A stretch of 64,000 bases of DNA from Sulfobacillus acidophilus (GTDB taxonomy: Bacteria > Bacillota > Sulfobacillia > Sulfobacillales > Sulfobacillaceae), in contig PXYV01000010.1 in assembly GCA_003023745.1 (NCBI GenBank), positions 1 through 64,000 of the forward strand. The letters run 5' to 3'. The notes below the pieces were generated by a model. That model was given only the letters and a program-made list of their open reading frames with translations. It searched no databases and was not told where the DNA came from. Shown piece by piece: positions 1 to 7,823 of this stretch. Positions within the stretch are counted from its first letter, which is position 1, and the number at the start of each line of letters is the position of its first letter. Made by a program: the position numbers and the translations under genes.

Positions 1-178
1 GATCCGGCTCCTTCCACGACAGCACCCGCTGGTCGTAGACGATGGCTCCGTGCGGGCGAAACGTCGGTTGCACCGTTTTGTCCCGCTTATCGGCTTCGGC
101 GACCTTGCTGATCGCCCGCACGGTCAACTGGGCGGACAGGCCGAAGGCGCTAGGTTTCGGTGAATTAATCGTAGACAT
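1..178 (-). pseudogene. TnpB-type (IS200/IS605/IS1341) transposon protein, 5'-truncated and cut by window edge
   Basis: The minus strand encodes about 59 residues that read like the early middle of a TnpB/OrfB protein: AFGLSAQLTVRAISKVAEA, then a region ending in TFRPHGAIVYDQRVLSWK. TnpB proteins usually have some 50-60 residues before this block. Here the frame begins only about nine residues earlier, at the stop codon of the neighbouring gene, so the N-terminus seems to be missing. The rest lies beyond the left edge. TnpB is an RNA-guided nuclease accessory to IS200/IS605 elements. No TnpA or element end is visible. The family call rests on motif memory and not on a search. Confidence 0.6.
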
Positions 179-398
179 GGTAGAGCCACCATTGATTTTT
201 TGTGGGATCCCACGCCAATTCATAGACCCCCTGATCGTTACTTTGGACTCGCCAGAACCACAATTCCGGTTCATTGTGCCACCACTCCCCAATATCTCTC
301 CAATAGTCGAGAATGCGATAAATCACCACTAAGCGCCGTTGCCACATAAATTTTTGTGGCACTCGATCCTTGACCCACACCGCCTCTAAACGTTTCAT
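165..398 (-). CDS. Small DUF6504-like protein
   Basis: A 77-residue basic and Trp-rich protein (about ten Trp, ending NQWWLYHVYD). Its start overlaps the stop of the upstream ImuB-like gene (ATGA), so the two are translationally coupled. The pattern of short beta strands with W at the end of each, plus RRLVVIYRILDYW, resembles DUF6504, a small domain found next to Y-family polymerase-like genes. Function is unknown; a role as partner of the upstream protein is inferred from coupling. The gene ends inside the start of the truncated TnpB remnant. Confidence 0.6.
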   Translation of the reverse strand: MKRLEAVWVKDRVPQKFMWQRRLVVIYRILDYWRDIGEWWHNEPELWFWRVQSNDQGVYELAWDPTKNQWWLYHVYD

Positions 399-1483
399 GG
401 GCCGTCACCGCCCGCCATTCTCCATGGGTCCCAATATTGCAGTAATACCTCCCGGCGCTCAGGTAAAAAACGAGTCCGTCCTGCAAACCCTAGATTCACA
501 GAACGATCAGGACTGCTCTCCCACCACTCCAATTGCATTGGAGCCAGAGGCTCTAACCGCACCACCAGTTGTACTTCGTCAAAAGGATGCTTCGGGGGAT
601 GACTAAGCAACGAAAGCACCCGCGCCATGACTGTTTTGCCGTCCCCCGCCAACGTTGGCCATTCCCGTTCCCGTTGTTCGATGCCAGATTTTCTAAACCA
701 CACAACCCTCAAAAACCGCACTCCTTGATTTTGGGATCGGCATATGGTTTGCAATTCCCCGGCTAGTTCACGCAAAATCTCGCCAACACCTTGCTCGACC
801 GGGTCGTCAAATCGGCGCATCCATATTCTTTCTCCCGCATTGACCGACCGTTCCCCGATTTCGTGTGCGTGAAGGCGATCAAAAAGGCCTGGAACATCTT
901 GTACGCGCGTCCAATGCCGCTTATGCCACTGCTGTCGGGTCTTCACCGAAACTCCTTCTACAAACCCGAGCGGCAACTGCAGCCAAAATCTCTTCTCTTT
1001 TTCCGGATCCAGAATGTATGTTTCCCCAAAAAAAGAGTCCCAACCAGAAAGCTTCAATTGTCTACCCTCTTCAGCAATCCAATGTGCCAGCCAAGGGTGC
1101 GAGGCCACTCCGGCTTGCACTCGCTGAGCCCAGCGTGGCACAATCTCCCCCATCAACTGTCTCCAATCGCTTTCGGCTAGCCGCGGCCATTCCCACCACC
1201 CCTCACGTGGATCGGTCTGCTGATAAGACACGGCATGATGTCGTAGCCATTCTTGCAATGAAAGCAGAAGCTGACGATAGTAGACCGCTTGCCAGGGAAT
1301 CTGCGTGGCGCCAGGATAGCGCCACTTCATTTCTGCCAAATCGTCTCCCGGTCGAATACCTAAATCCCAGCCATGGCTATCCACATCAAAAACCCGCCCA
1401 TCGCGAAATACGAGGAAGGAGTCTATCGGCTCCTGAAACCCTTGTGCTGTCAAGTGCCCCAGTTTCCAATACACGATGGCCAA
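395..1483 (-). CDS. Degenerate Y-family polymerase / ImuB-like protein
   Basis: A 362-residue protein starting at TTG, with an AGGGAG ribosome site nine bases upstream. The N-terminal third keeps the Y-family outline (residues 41-60 contain GIRPGDDLAEMKWRYPGA, like the 'GI+PGM..A...CP' stretch of DinB/ImuB). The metal-binding first motif is replaced (MAIVYWKLGHLTA) and no SxDE motif is visible. That is the ImuB situation: a catalytically dead Y-family protein that acts as an adaptor in damage-induced mutagenesis. The C-terminal segment (RLEPLAPMQLEWWE ... LLQYWDPWRM) also resembles ImuB C-termini. No imuA, dnaE2 or lexA gene is adjacent. It could instead be an unrelated protein; confidence is moderate. 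Confidence 0.5.
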   Translation of the reverse strand: MAIVYWKLGHLTAQGFQEPIDSFLVFRDGRVFDVDSHGWDLGIRPGDDLAEMKWRYPGATQIPWQAVYYRQLLLSLQEWLRHHAVSYQQTDPREGWWEWPRLAESDWRQLMGEIVPRWAQRVQAGVASHPWLAHWIAEEGRQLKLSGWDSFFGETYILDPEKEKRFWLQLPLGFVEGVSVKTRQQWHKRHWTRVQDVPGLFDRLHAHEIGERSVNAGERIWMRRFDDPVEQGVGEILRELAGELQTICRSQNQGVRFLRVVWFRKSGIEQREREWPTLAGDGKTVMARVLSLLSHPPKHPFDEVQLVVRLEPLAPMQLEWWESSPDRSVNLGFAGRTRFLPERREVLLQYWDPWRMAGGDGP

Positions 1484-1653
1484 TGCAAAAATCTCCCTTG
1501 TTGAACATTTGTTTGTATTGGTAGTTTACCTTGACTGCGTCCCAAAAACAAGGGGTGCCTCCAATTAATTTGTGGATTCATCAACAGGTTTCATATTCCG
1601 CAAAACACCCACCAGCCGAAACGCCGCAACAAAAGGACCGAAAAAACAAATTC

Positions 1654-1682
1654 TTGACTCTTATATCTTATTTTTGTAAAAT
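1654..1682 (+). promoter_or_regulatory. SigA-type promoter of the first TetR gene
   Basis: TTGACT (1654-1659) and TAAAAT (1677-1682) are separated by 17 bp, in an AT-rich stretch directly ahead of the TetR-family gene. The match to the vegetative consensus is strong. Confidence 0.7.
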
Positions 1683-1688
1683 CTGTTT

Positions 1689-1702
1689 ATACTCTCGAGT
1701 AT
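1689..1702 (+). promoter_or_regulatory. Palindromic operator at the TetR start site
   Basis: ATACTC-TC-GAGTAT, perfect six-base arms, placed just after the -10 box where transcription should begin. Near copies occur at 21605-21616 (11 of 12 core bases) and, inverted, at 2643-2654 (10 of 12). Autorepression by the adjacent TetR protein is the likely role. Confidence 0.55.
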
Positions 1703-1731
1703 GTCATCAATCCAAAGGGGATTTGATTGGT

Positions 1732-2343
1732 GTGACCATAGAAAAAGGAACTTGGCCTGTTGCACCTGATTTAAAAGACACGCGTCGGGAAGCGATACGT
1801 AATGAGGCAGCCCGCTTGTTTGCAATACACGGGTATCGTTCTACCACACTTGACGACATTGCTACCAGTCTTAACGTGACTAAAGGTGCAATATACTACT
1901 ACTTTAAGTCCAAAGATGAGATTCTTCACGCCATCGTTTTGGTAGCGATGGAAGCCATGGAAAGCAACTTTAATTCTGCAGTCGCTTTACAAAAAGATGT
2001 TGTTTCCACGCTTTACGATATCTTGTATGGACATGTATTGGCCGTTCTAGCGAATCGTAACAGTCTGGGAGTATACCTGCGCGAGCGAACAGAAATGAAC
2101 GAGGCAGACCGGGCACCGATTGACAGCCGGATGCGCGCATATATGAATTCTGTTGCGGGTCTGGTCTCTGAGCTTCCAAATGCTAACCATCTCGTAGTCG
2201 ATCCTCAAATTGTTGTCCTATCATGGTTTGCTTCATGCAACAGCGTAATCCAGTGGTATCGCCCGGAGGGATTGTTGCCTTCGGAGACTATCGCGGATAT
2301 TTTGGCTGGGATGGCAATTCGATCCATTGGTTTTAACCCGTAG
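1732..2343 (+). CDS. TetR/AcrR family transcriptional regulator
   Basis: About 203 residues. The N-terminal helix-turn-helix is clear: RREAIRNEAARLFAIHGY, then TTLDDIATSLNVTKGAIYYY and FKSKDEIL, the usual TetR recognition helix and boundary. The C-terminal half is the ligand-binding domain; it shares a late segment (VLSWFASCNSVIQWYRPEG) with the second TetR of this window (LILGSVNSVARWFREGE). I chose GTG because AAAGGGG lies 11 bases upstream; an in-frame TTG three codons earlier sits too close to that site. TetR proteins of this kind (FadR/PaaR-like) usually repress acyl-CoA catabolic operons and release on binding an acyl-CoA. It precedes such an operon. Confidence 0.85.
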   Translation: MTIEKGTWPVAPDLKDTRREAIRNEAARLFAIHGYRSTTLDDIATSLNVTKGAIYYYFKSKDEILHAIVLVAMEAMESNFNSAVALQKDVVSTLYDILYGHVLAVLANRNSLGVYLRERTEMNEADRAPIDSRMRAYMNSVAGLVSELPNANHLVVDPQIVVLSWFASCNSVIQWYRPEGLLPSETIADILAGMAIRSIGFNP

Positions 2344-2807
2344 AATATCGAACCACGGCCATAGAATGGTCTGCCCGTTCTCCAAGGCCGAGGACTAAAC
2401 AACTTAATTATCTAACAATTAATAATTATAGCAATACCATTTACATTTAAGTGTTTAATCTCAAGGGTTCCTCCATGTTAGCGGCCACATCTTCTCAGGC
2501 TTTTTAGGTCGGAAGGAAGCAATTCGGAATGGTAATTTTTTACTGAATCCTCTGTAATCACACATCAAAAACGTCTTGGCGCTTTCTCAAACGCAGAACG
2601 AAATTGTATTGCTTTCGTGCGCTCAGCAACCAAACAAACATGATTTTCGAGAGTGATGCTATCCGAACTTGCTCAGCGCCCCTGTATGACATATGAGCGG
2701 ATTGGAAAAGCATACAGGATTTTCCCAGAATATGGCCAAGATGGGGCGTATAGGACCGTCCTAGCTACGACACGTCTCTATTGCATAAGATCCCAGGAGG
2801 AGAACTA
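2344..2807 (+). promoter_or_regulatory. Control region of the plus-strand acyl-CoA cluster
   Basis: This gene-free stretch separates the TetR gene from the plus cluster. It holds an inverted near-copy of the TetR operator core (2643-2654; 10 of 12 bases). A weak promoter candidate follows: TTGGAA at 2702 and CAGAAT at 2726, 18 bp apart. A second perfect palindrome, TAGGAC-C-GTCCTA, lies at 2751-2763 just downstream of it. An AGGAGGAG ribosome site precedes the first gene. The promoter hexamers are poor matches, so which element drives the operon is uncertain. Confidence 0.4.
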
Positions 2808-4022
2808 ATGGTCGAAATGGCGGCATTAAAGGAACAACTCACCTACGCGTATCAGTTTCCGCTGTATCGAAAGCTCTGGGATGCCGCGCAGTTTTGTCCA
2901 AACGATATTCAAGACTGGAATGACTGGACCCATATTCCGTTATTAACCCGAAATGACATCCTAACTACGATACGTGACAACCCACCGTATGGAGGGTTTT
3001 GGTTTGATGGACCCAAACGGTTGCACATTACCCCGTTTCCCGGATTAGGAACGATTCCCGTTCTAGCCTCTATGGAAGACGTCCAGCGATCCATTGCGCG
3101 CGAAACTGAAGTGTTTCGTCGCGCGGGGTTTACGCGCGACGACGTGGTCCAAGTGACCTTTGGCTATGCGCCGTTTTACACGGGTATGCACTTCCACTTG
3201 GTGGCTGAAGCGGTGGGTGCAGTTGTCGTTCCTGCGGGTCCTGGTAATGCGGAACAGCAGGCGCATTGGATTGCTGAATTAGGCGTGACTGCTCTGATCA
3301 CTAACCCAAGTTTTGCTCTGAAAATCGGACCGCTGTTGCCGAACAATCATCGCGTACGTTTGATTTATGCGGGCGGTGAACCCTTGTCTGCCGTCGAGGG
3401 ATTTCGGGAACGGTTACGGTCAGCCTTTGGCGGACCCGGAGTAACGATTATCGACTCTTATGGTATCAGTGAAGTCGGCATGATGGCTACAGAATGCCAA
3501 GCAGAACGGGGTTTACACGTCTATTCCAACGCGATAGTAACGGAAATTCTCGATCCGGAAACGGGAAAATCTGTACCACAAGGCCAGCCCGGGGAGTTGG
3601 TCGTTACGCAGGTGAAACAAGAAGGATTTCCTCTTGTACGCTTCAGGACTAGTGATTTAACACGACTGGTATCGGATAACTGCGCCTGCGGGGAAACCGT
3701 CACCCTACCCAAGGGTATCTTAGGAAGAATTGATGAAGTAAGAAAGGTCAAAGGTGTGAAGCTCTATCCATCGCAAATTGCGGTAGTGCTAGCAGAATTT
3801 CCTGAGGTGTCTCCGCGTAACTATCGCGTGCGCTTATGGGCTGAGGGCGGGACGGATCACATGGAACTGACCATTCAATCGAGCACCAGCCACATCAACG
3901 AAGAACGCCTCAAGGAACGCATGCGGTCCGAACTACTCATCGCACCCAATCGAGTGTGCGTAGAAACTCTGCTCGCGGATGGTATGCAAATAATCGACGA
4001 GCGCGGAAAAGGAGCGTTTTAG
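2808..4022 (+). CDS. PaaK-like adenylate-forming protein with altered phosphate loop
   Basis: 404 residues; ATG follows an ideal AGGAGGAG site. The C-terminal two thirds look like a phenylacetate-CoA ligase: DSYGISEVGMMATE (adenine/YG-E motif), VRFRTSDLTRL (aspartate motif), a CACGE zinc-like site, then GRIDEVRKVKGVKLYPSQI leading into the mobile C-domain. The usual Ser/Thr/Gly-rich phosphate loop (SSGTTG) is absent; the corresponding place reads HITPFPGLGTIPVLA. Either the protein adenylates with an unusual loop, or it has another CoA-ester or regulatory role. First gene of an operon for acyl-CoA breakdown. Family is sure; activity is not. Confidence 0.75.
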   Translation: MVEMAALKEQLTYAYQFPLYRKLWDAAQFCPNDIQDWNDWTHIPLLTRNDILTTIRDNPPYGGFWFDGPKRLHITPFPGLGTIPVLASMEDVQRSIARETEVFRRAGFTRDDVVQVTFGYAPFYTGMHFHLVAEAVGAVVVPAGPGNAEQQAHWIAELGVTALITNPSFALKIGPLLPNNHRVRLIYAGGEPLSAVEGFRERLRSAFGGPGVTIIDSYGISEVGMMATECQAERGLHVYSNAIVTEILDPETGKSVPQGQPGELVVTQVKQEGFPLVRFRTSDLTRLVSDNCACGETVTLPKGILGRIDEVRKVKGVKLYPSQIAVVLAEFPEVSPRNYRVRLWAEGGTDHMELTIQSSTSHINEERLKERMRSELLIAPNRVCVETLLADGMQIIDERGKGAF

Positions 4023-4023
4023 C

Positions 4024-5169
4024 ATGCATTCAACCTCAACTCCCGAGGAGACGTTATTGTTGGACGCTGCCGAGCGGTATATTCAAGAACGCATACTCCC
4101 CTTACGGAAAACCTTTCGGGATCGGGGTATTGCGAAGGAGCAGTTGCTGGAGGTATTGCAGGGCCTTGCTCAATTCGGCTACGTGGGGGGGCCAATCTCG
4201 GAAGATGATGGCGGATATGGTTTATCCTACGCCACCGTTGGGTTATTATACGAACGCCTGTTCAAAGCTTTCCCAGCCATCGGTGGTATTGCGTTTATTA
4301 GTTCGGAAGCGGCCCATTGGATTGCAGAGGATGGCACTGCAGAGCAAAAGGCGCGTTACCTTCCCGCACTGATTCAGGGGACTCAAATCGGGTGCGTTGC
4401 GGTCACGGAAGCTGAGGTGGGATCGAATCCCGGTGCGTTGCAAAGTACCGCACGCCTAGAAAAAGACACTGTGGTGGTCAACGGGAGAAAACTCTGGATA
4501 TCCAACGGATCCGTGTCGGACGTCATGATCATGGTTGCGCGGACAGGAGAAGGGAAACATGGGCTGTCGCGTTTTATTCTTGAACGACAAGATGGCTATA
4601 CGGCCGTCGATATTGACAAGATGGCAATGAACGAGTGGCCGACATCGGAAATCGTAGTCGACAATATTCGCATCCCCAAAACGCGTCTTCTCGGGGATCT
4701 GGGTACTGGTTTACGCGGCACGTTGAAGGGATTTGAGCGGGCCCGTTGTTACGTGGCCATGATTTCTTGTGGCATTGCTGAGGCGGCGCTCGCCGAGGCG
4801 ATAGCATATGCTCGTCAGCGTGAGCAGTGGGGTAAGCCCATCGGCGCCCATCAGCTGATACAAGAGTTACTGGCCGACATGGCGATGTTGACGGAAGCCT
4901 CGCGGCTGTTGACCTTGCAGGGATTCCAATTACTGGACCGGGGCACACGGTGCGACACGGAAACCTCAATGGCTAAAGCTTTTGCAACAGAGGCAGCCGT
5001 TACCGTCACGTCCAAAGCACTACAAGTGTTTGGAGCGAACGGACTAGCCCGCGACTACCCTGTAGAGCAATTATACCGGGAGGCTCGCGTGCTTCCCATT
5101 CCAGATGGCACGACCCAGATTCAAAAACTTATTATTGGACGAAATCTTACCGGGTTGTCCGCCTTCTAA
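4024..5169 (+). CDS. Acyl-CoA dehydrogenase
   Basis: 381 residues, full length for the family. It oxidises an acyl-CoA to the 2-enoyl-CoA using FAD and electron-transfer flavoprotein. Visible signatures are GCVAVTEAEVGSNPGAL (FAD/substrate loop), LWISNG, and the C-terminal VFGANGLARDYPVEQLYREA. At the classic catalytic position (Y-E-G-T in most members) it has PDGTTQIQ, Asp for Glu. A Glu occurs in helix G (GFERAR), where isovaleryl-CoA dehydrogenase carries its base. The substrate may therefore be a branched or otherwise unusual acyl chain. AAAAGGAG inside the end of the preceding gene serves as ribosome site. Confidence 0.88.
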   Translation: MHSTSTPEETLLLDAAERYIQERILPLRKTFRDRGIAKEQLLEVLQGLAQFGYVGGPISEDDGGYGLSYATVGLLYERLFKAFPAIGGIAFISSEAAHWIAEDGTAEQKARYLPALIQGTQIGCVAVTEAEVGSNPGALQSTARLEKDTVVVNGRKLWISNGSVSDVMIMVARTGEGKHGLSRFILERQDGYTAVDIDKMAMNEWPTSEIVVDNIRIPKTRLLGDLGTGLRGTLKGFERARCYVAMISCGIAEAALAEAIAYARQREQWGKPIGAHQLIQELLADMAMLTEASRLLTLQGFQLLDRGTRCDTETSMAKAFATEAAVTVTSKALQVFGANGLARDYPVEQLYREARVLPIPDGTTQIQKLIIGRNLTGLSAF

Positions 5170-5201
5170 CTCACTTAAGCGAAATGGAGGTCGAATACCT
5201 T

Positions 5202-5630
5202 TTGTCAGCAATTTTAGAAGATCTCAGAAAGGGTCACGCGATTCCTGTGGTACCCAATGTGTTTGCGATGGGGGTGGATGGCAGCCTGCGATTAGCTGGC
5301 TCCGAGTGTCAAAAATGTCAATGGCGCACGTTCCCACGGGTTAAACGATGCCTAAGGTGTCATTCGGGCAATATCGGTGACGTGTTATTAATCCCTCAGG
5401 GAATTGTCGATTCGTTCACCGTCGTGCGTCAGGGACCACTGGAATGGACCGGGTTGGTTCCCTATGTGCTGGTGCGGGTCCTGTTAGAGGATGGGGTCCA
5501 GGTGGTGAGTCACTTACGTGAGTGCCTGACCGAGGACATTCGGATCGGAATGAGCGTTCGGGGGGAACTCGCCGTCTTATTTGAGGAAGAAGGTCGGAGT
5601 GTGGTTGGGCCCGTTTTTGTTCCGGCATAA
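5202..5630 (+). CDS. DUF35 / OB-fold zinc-ribbon acyl-CoA-associated protein
   Basis: About 142 residues. An N-terminal zinc ribbon (CQKC, then CLRC 14 residues later) is followed by an OB-fold with the usual GIVDSFTVVRQ and LVPYVLVRVLLEDG strands. DUF35 proteins bind as partners to thiolases of the SCP-x/archaeal type and channel the CoA substrate. The next gene is such a thiolase. I place the start at TTG because GGAGGT lies about ten bases upstream; an in-frame ATG six codons earlier has no ribosome site and contains this GGAGG. Confidence 0.82.
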   Translation: MSAILEDLRKGHAIPVVPNVFAMGVDGSLRLAGSECQKCQWRTFPRVKRCLRCHSGNIGDVLLIPQGIVDSFTVVRQGPLEWTGLVPYVLVRVLLEDGVQVVSHLRECLTEDIRIGMSVRGELAVLFEEEGRSVVGPVFVPA

Positions 5631-5648
5631 ATCGATAGGAGGATACTC

Positions 5649-6758
5649 ATGGCGAATGTTCTTGTAGCTGGGGTGGGAATGCATCCAACCGGGCGATTTT
5701 CGGATAAGTCGTACCGGGACCTGGCAACTGTAGCAGCGGTGGCTGCCGTCGAAGATGCGGGGCTCTCGTGGGATCACATCGGGGTGTTGTTTGCCTCACA
5801 TACCCGGCAAGGCATTTCGGCTGGTCAACAGGTGGCACACGACTTGGGGTTGGCAGGCATTCCGGTGGTCAATGTGGAAAACGCTTGTGCCAGCGGGACG
5901 ACGGCCATTCATGAGGCGGCGACTTGGATTGAGGCGGGTCGAGTGGACGTAGCGCTCGTAGTCGGATTTGAAAAAATGCCCAAGGGGGTGATTAGTGGTC
6001 TGGGAGAACCGGGGTCTTACGAAGACCGCATGGGTCTCAACGTCATGCCCGCACTTTATGGATTGATGGCTCAAAAACATATGCACCGTTATGGCACGAC
6101 TGTGCAACAGATGGCCTTGGTCTCCGTCAAGAACCATCAAAATGGGGTATTGAATCCCTACGCCCAGTATCGGAAAGCGGTCACCCTGGAAGAAGTCTTG
6201 CAGTCACGTATGGTAGCGGATCCTTTAACTTTATTGCAATGCTGCCCCACCTCCGATGGTGCGGCTGCCGTAGTGTTAGTTAATGGATCTACCGTATTGC
6301 CTAATCCCCTGAGGGCTGTGCGATGGGCGGGATCGGCAGTTGGAACGATGCGCTTTGATAGCGACGAATCTGAAGTGAGTCACCGAACTGCCTTGGCTGC
6401 CTATGAGGCGGCTAGTATAGGGCCGGAGGACATCGAACTGGTAGAATGCCACGATGCCTTCACCATTGGCGAGATCTTGCATTACGAGGAATTGGGCTTG
6501 TGTCCGGAAGGCGAGGGCGGACGATTCATTGAAGAAGGCCATACATGGCTTAACGGCAAGGTCCCCGTTAACCCCAGTGGTGGCTTGCAGTCACGGGGTC
6601 ACCCGCTAGGAATGACCGGAGTAGCTCAGGTGTATGAAGCGGTGGTGCAGATGCGGGGCGAGGCGGGAGATCGACAATTGGCCCATTGGCCGAAGACTGC
6701 TGTCACGCATACCCAAGGGTATGCGGGGGTAGCCGCCGTTGGGGTGTTGCAGCGATGA
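5649..6758 (+). CDS. Thiolase, SCP-x type, catalytic Cys present
   Basis: 369 residues. It cleaves a 3-oxoacyl-CoA with CoA, or condenses two acyl-CoAs. The nucleophile Cys is in VVNVENACASGTTAIHEA (near residue 80). The C-terminal VECHDAFTIGE and PVNPSGGLQSRGHPLGMTG supply the His residues; the normal second Cys near the C-terminus is not evident, as in SCP-x/DUF35-dependent thiolases. AGGAGG precedes the ATG. Together with the DUF35 protein just upstream it should form the thiolytic step of this operon. Contrast the two Cys-less homologues in the facing cluster. Confidence 0.88.
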   Translation: MANVLVAGVGMHPTGRFSDKSYRDLATVAAVAAVEDAGLSWDHIGVLFASHTRQGISAGQQVAHDLGLAGIPVVNVENACASGTTAIHEAATWIEAGRVDVALVVGFEKMPKGVISGLGEPGSYEDRMGLNVMPALYGLMAQKHMHRYGTTVQQMALVSVKNHQNGVLNPYAQYRKAVTLEEVLQSRMVADPLTLLQCCPTSDGAAAVVLVNGSTVLPNPLRAVRWAGSAVGTMRFDSDESEVSHRTALAAYEAASIGPEDIELVECHDAFTIGEILHYEELGLCPEGEGGRFIEEGHTWLNGKVPVNPSGGLQSRGHPLGMTGVAQVYEAVVQMRGEAGDRQLAHWPKTAVTHTQGYAGVAAVGVLQR

Positions 6759-6819
6759 TCTTTCGGTGTTCATACGTCGTTAGCTCCAGAAATCTAGAGG
6801 TGTGGAGGAGGGAGTAGGT

Positions 6820-7806
6820 ATGGGATATACATGGGGGGAAGCGGCCGCGGTGGATACCCAACAGCAGCAAGACGCGCTGATGGCTAGCGCCTTTGCGACA
6901 CCGTTTTATCGGCATCACTGGGTCACCAAGCCGAAAGCATGGCATGAGTTACCGATATTGCGGGACTCGGACTTAAAGGCTGGTCGGCAGAATTTTCCCG
7001 AGAATGTCTTTGGTGGGCGGTTGACTATTCCCGAAAGGAACTTGCTTTATATTTGGCCTCCGTCAGGGGCATTGAAGCCTGATATTTCGATCTATATGGG
7101 CATGACTGATGACGAACGGACACACTGGGTAGACGTGATGACCCGCCAGTGGACGATCTTGGGTCTGGGTGCCGAAGATGTGGTGCAGGTGCTCAGTTGG
7201 TCGAACGACCCATTTGTTGCGGTGCTCACTACGGCGGTCGGGGGCGCTAGTGCGTATGGAAGCCCTGCGGTTGATGAATTGCTGGGCATTCTAACCGTGC
7301 GTCTTGAGCTTGTGCCCTCGGAGGCCCGCCGCACCTTGGCGACAGCGGAGTTGCTTCACCCCGCGGCTCTATTTGCTGACTCGGCGCATGTCGAGGCGGT
7401 GTGTCAACTTCTGGGCACAAAAACCTTGGCCGATCTCGGATATCGTTCAGTGGTCTTGCGCAGTGTCGAATGGGCCGATGCAAAAACCCGCATCAAGCGG
7501 GAGAAGGAGTGGCAAATACCTGTGCGTCGGATCCTCGAAATTCCCTACGCTCTTGGTTACGGACTGGATTGCGAACGCAATCCGGAGGGGGTGCATTTTG
7601 CCCGCGACCATTACCTTATCGAGGTGACGGATGACGACGGTCACACGGTTACTGAGACTACGGGTTATCTCACTATTACTCCCTTGTTCTTGCGATCTCA
7701 TCCGATTATTCGTTATCAGAGCAGCATTAAAGGACATTTCGCGCAACATGCTTGTGGATGCTTAGATGACGGTTGGCTGTTTATTCCCGAGTCCGAGGGC
7801 CCGTAA
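6820..7806 (+). CDS. Shortened PaaK-like protein, degenerate
   Basis: 328 residues against about 430 for phenylacetate-CoA ligases. The N-terminus (ASAFATPFYRHHW, ELPILRDSDLK) and the middle (LGLGAEDVVQVLSW) follow the PaaK layout. The phosphate loop is replaced by YIWPPSGALKPD and the mobile C-terminal domain, with the catalytic Lys, is missing. The end (TGYLTITPLFLRSHPIIRY) corresponds to the PaaK region before the hinge. It is probably unable to adenylate alone and could be an accessory subunit of the full PaaK encoded next. GGAGGAGGGAG decides the ATG start. It is not a recent pseudogene, since the frame is intact. Confidence 0.6.
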   Translation: MGYTWGEAAAVDTQQQQDALMASAFATPFYRHHWVTKPKAWHELPILRDSDLKAGRQNFPENVFGGRLTIPERNLLYIWPPSGALKPDISIYMGMTDDERTHWVDVMTRQWTILGLGAEDVVQVLSWSNDPFVAVLTTAVGGASAYGSPAVDELLGILTVRLELVPSEARRTLATAELLHPAALFADSAHVEAVCQLLGTKTLADLGYRSVVLRSVEWADAKTRIKREKEWQIPVRRILEIPYALGYGLDCERNPEGVHFARDHYLIEVTDDDGHTVTETTGYLTITPLFLRSHPIIRYQSSIKGHFAQHACGCLDDGWLFIPESEGP

Positions 7807-7823
7807 TGAAAGGGGCATTTGCT

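Noticed and set aside
865-1524. Long open frame on the plus strand
   Set aside because: It lies entirely antisense to the ImuB-like gene and has no ribosome site or recognisable domain.
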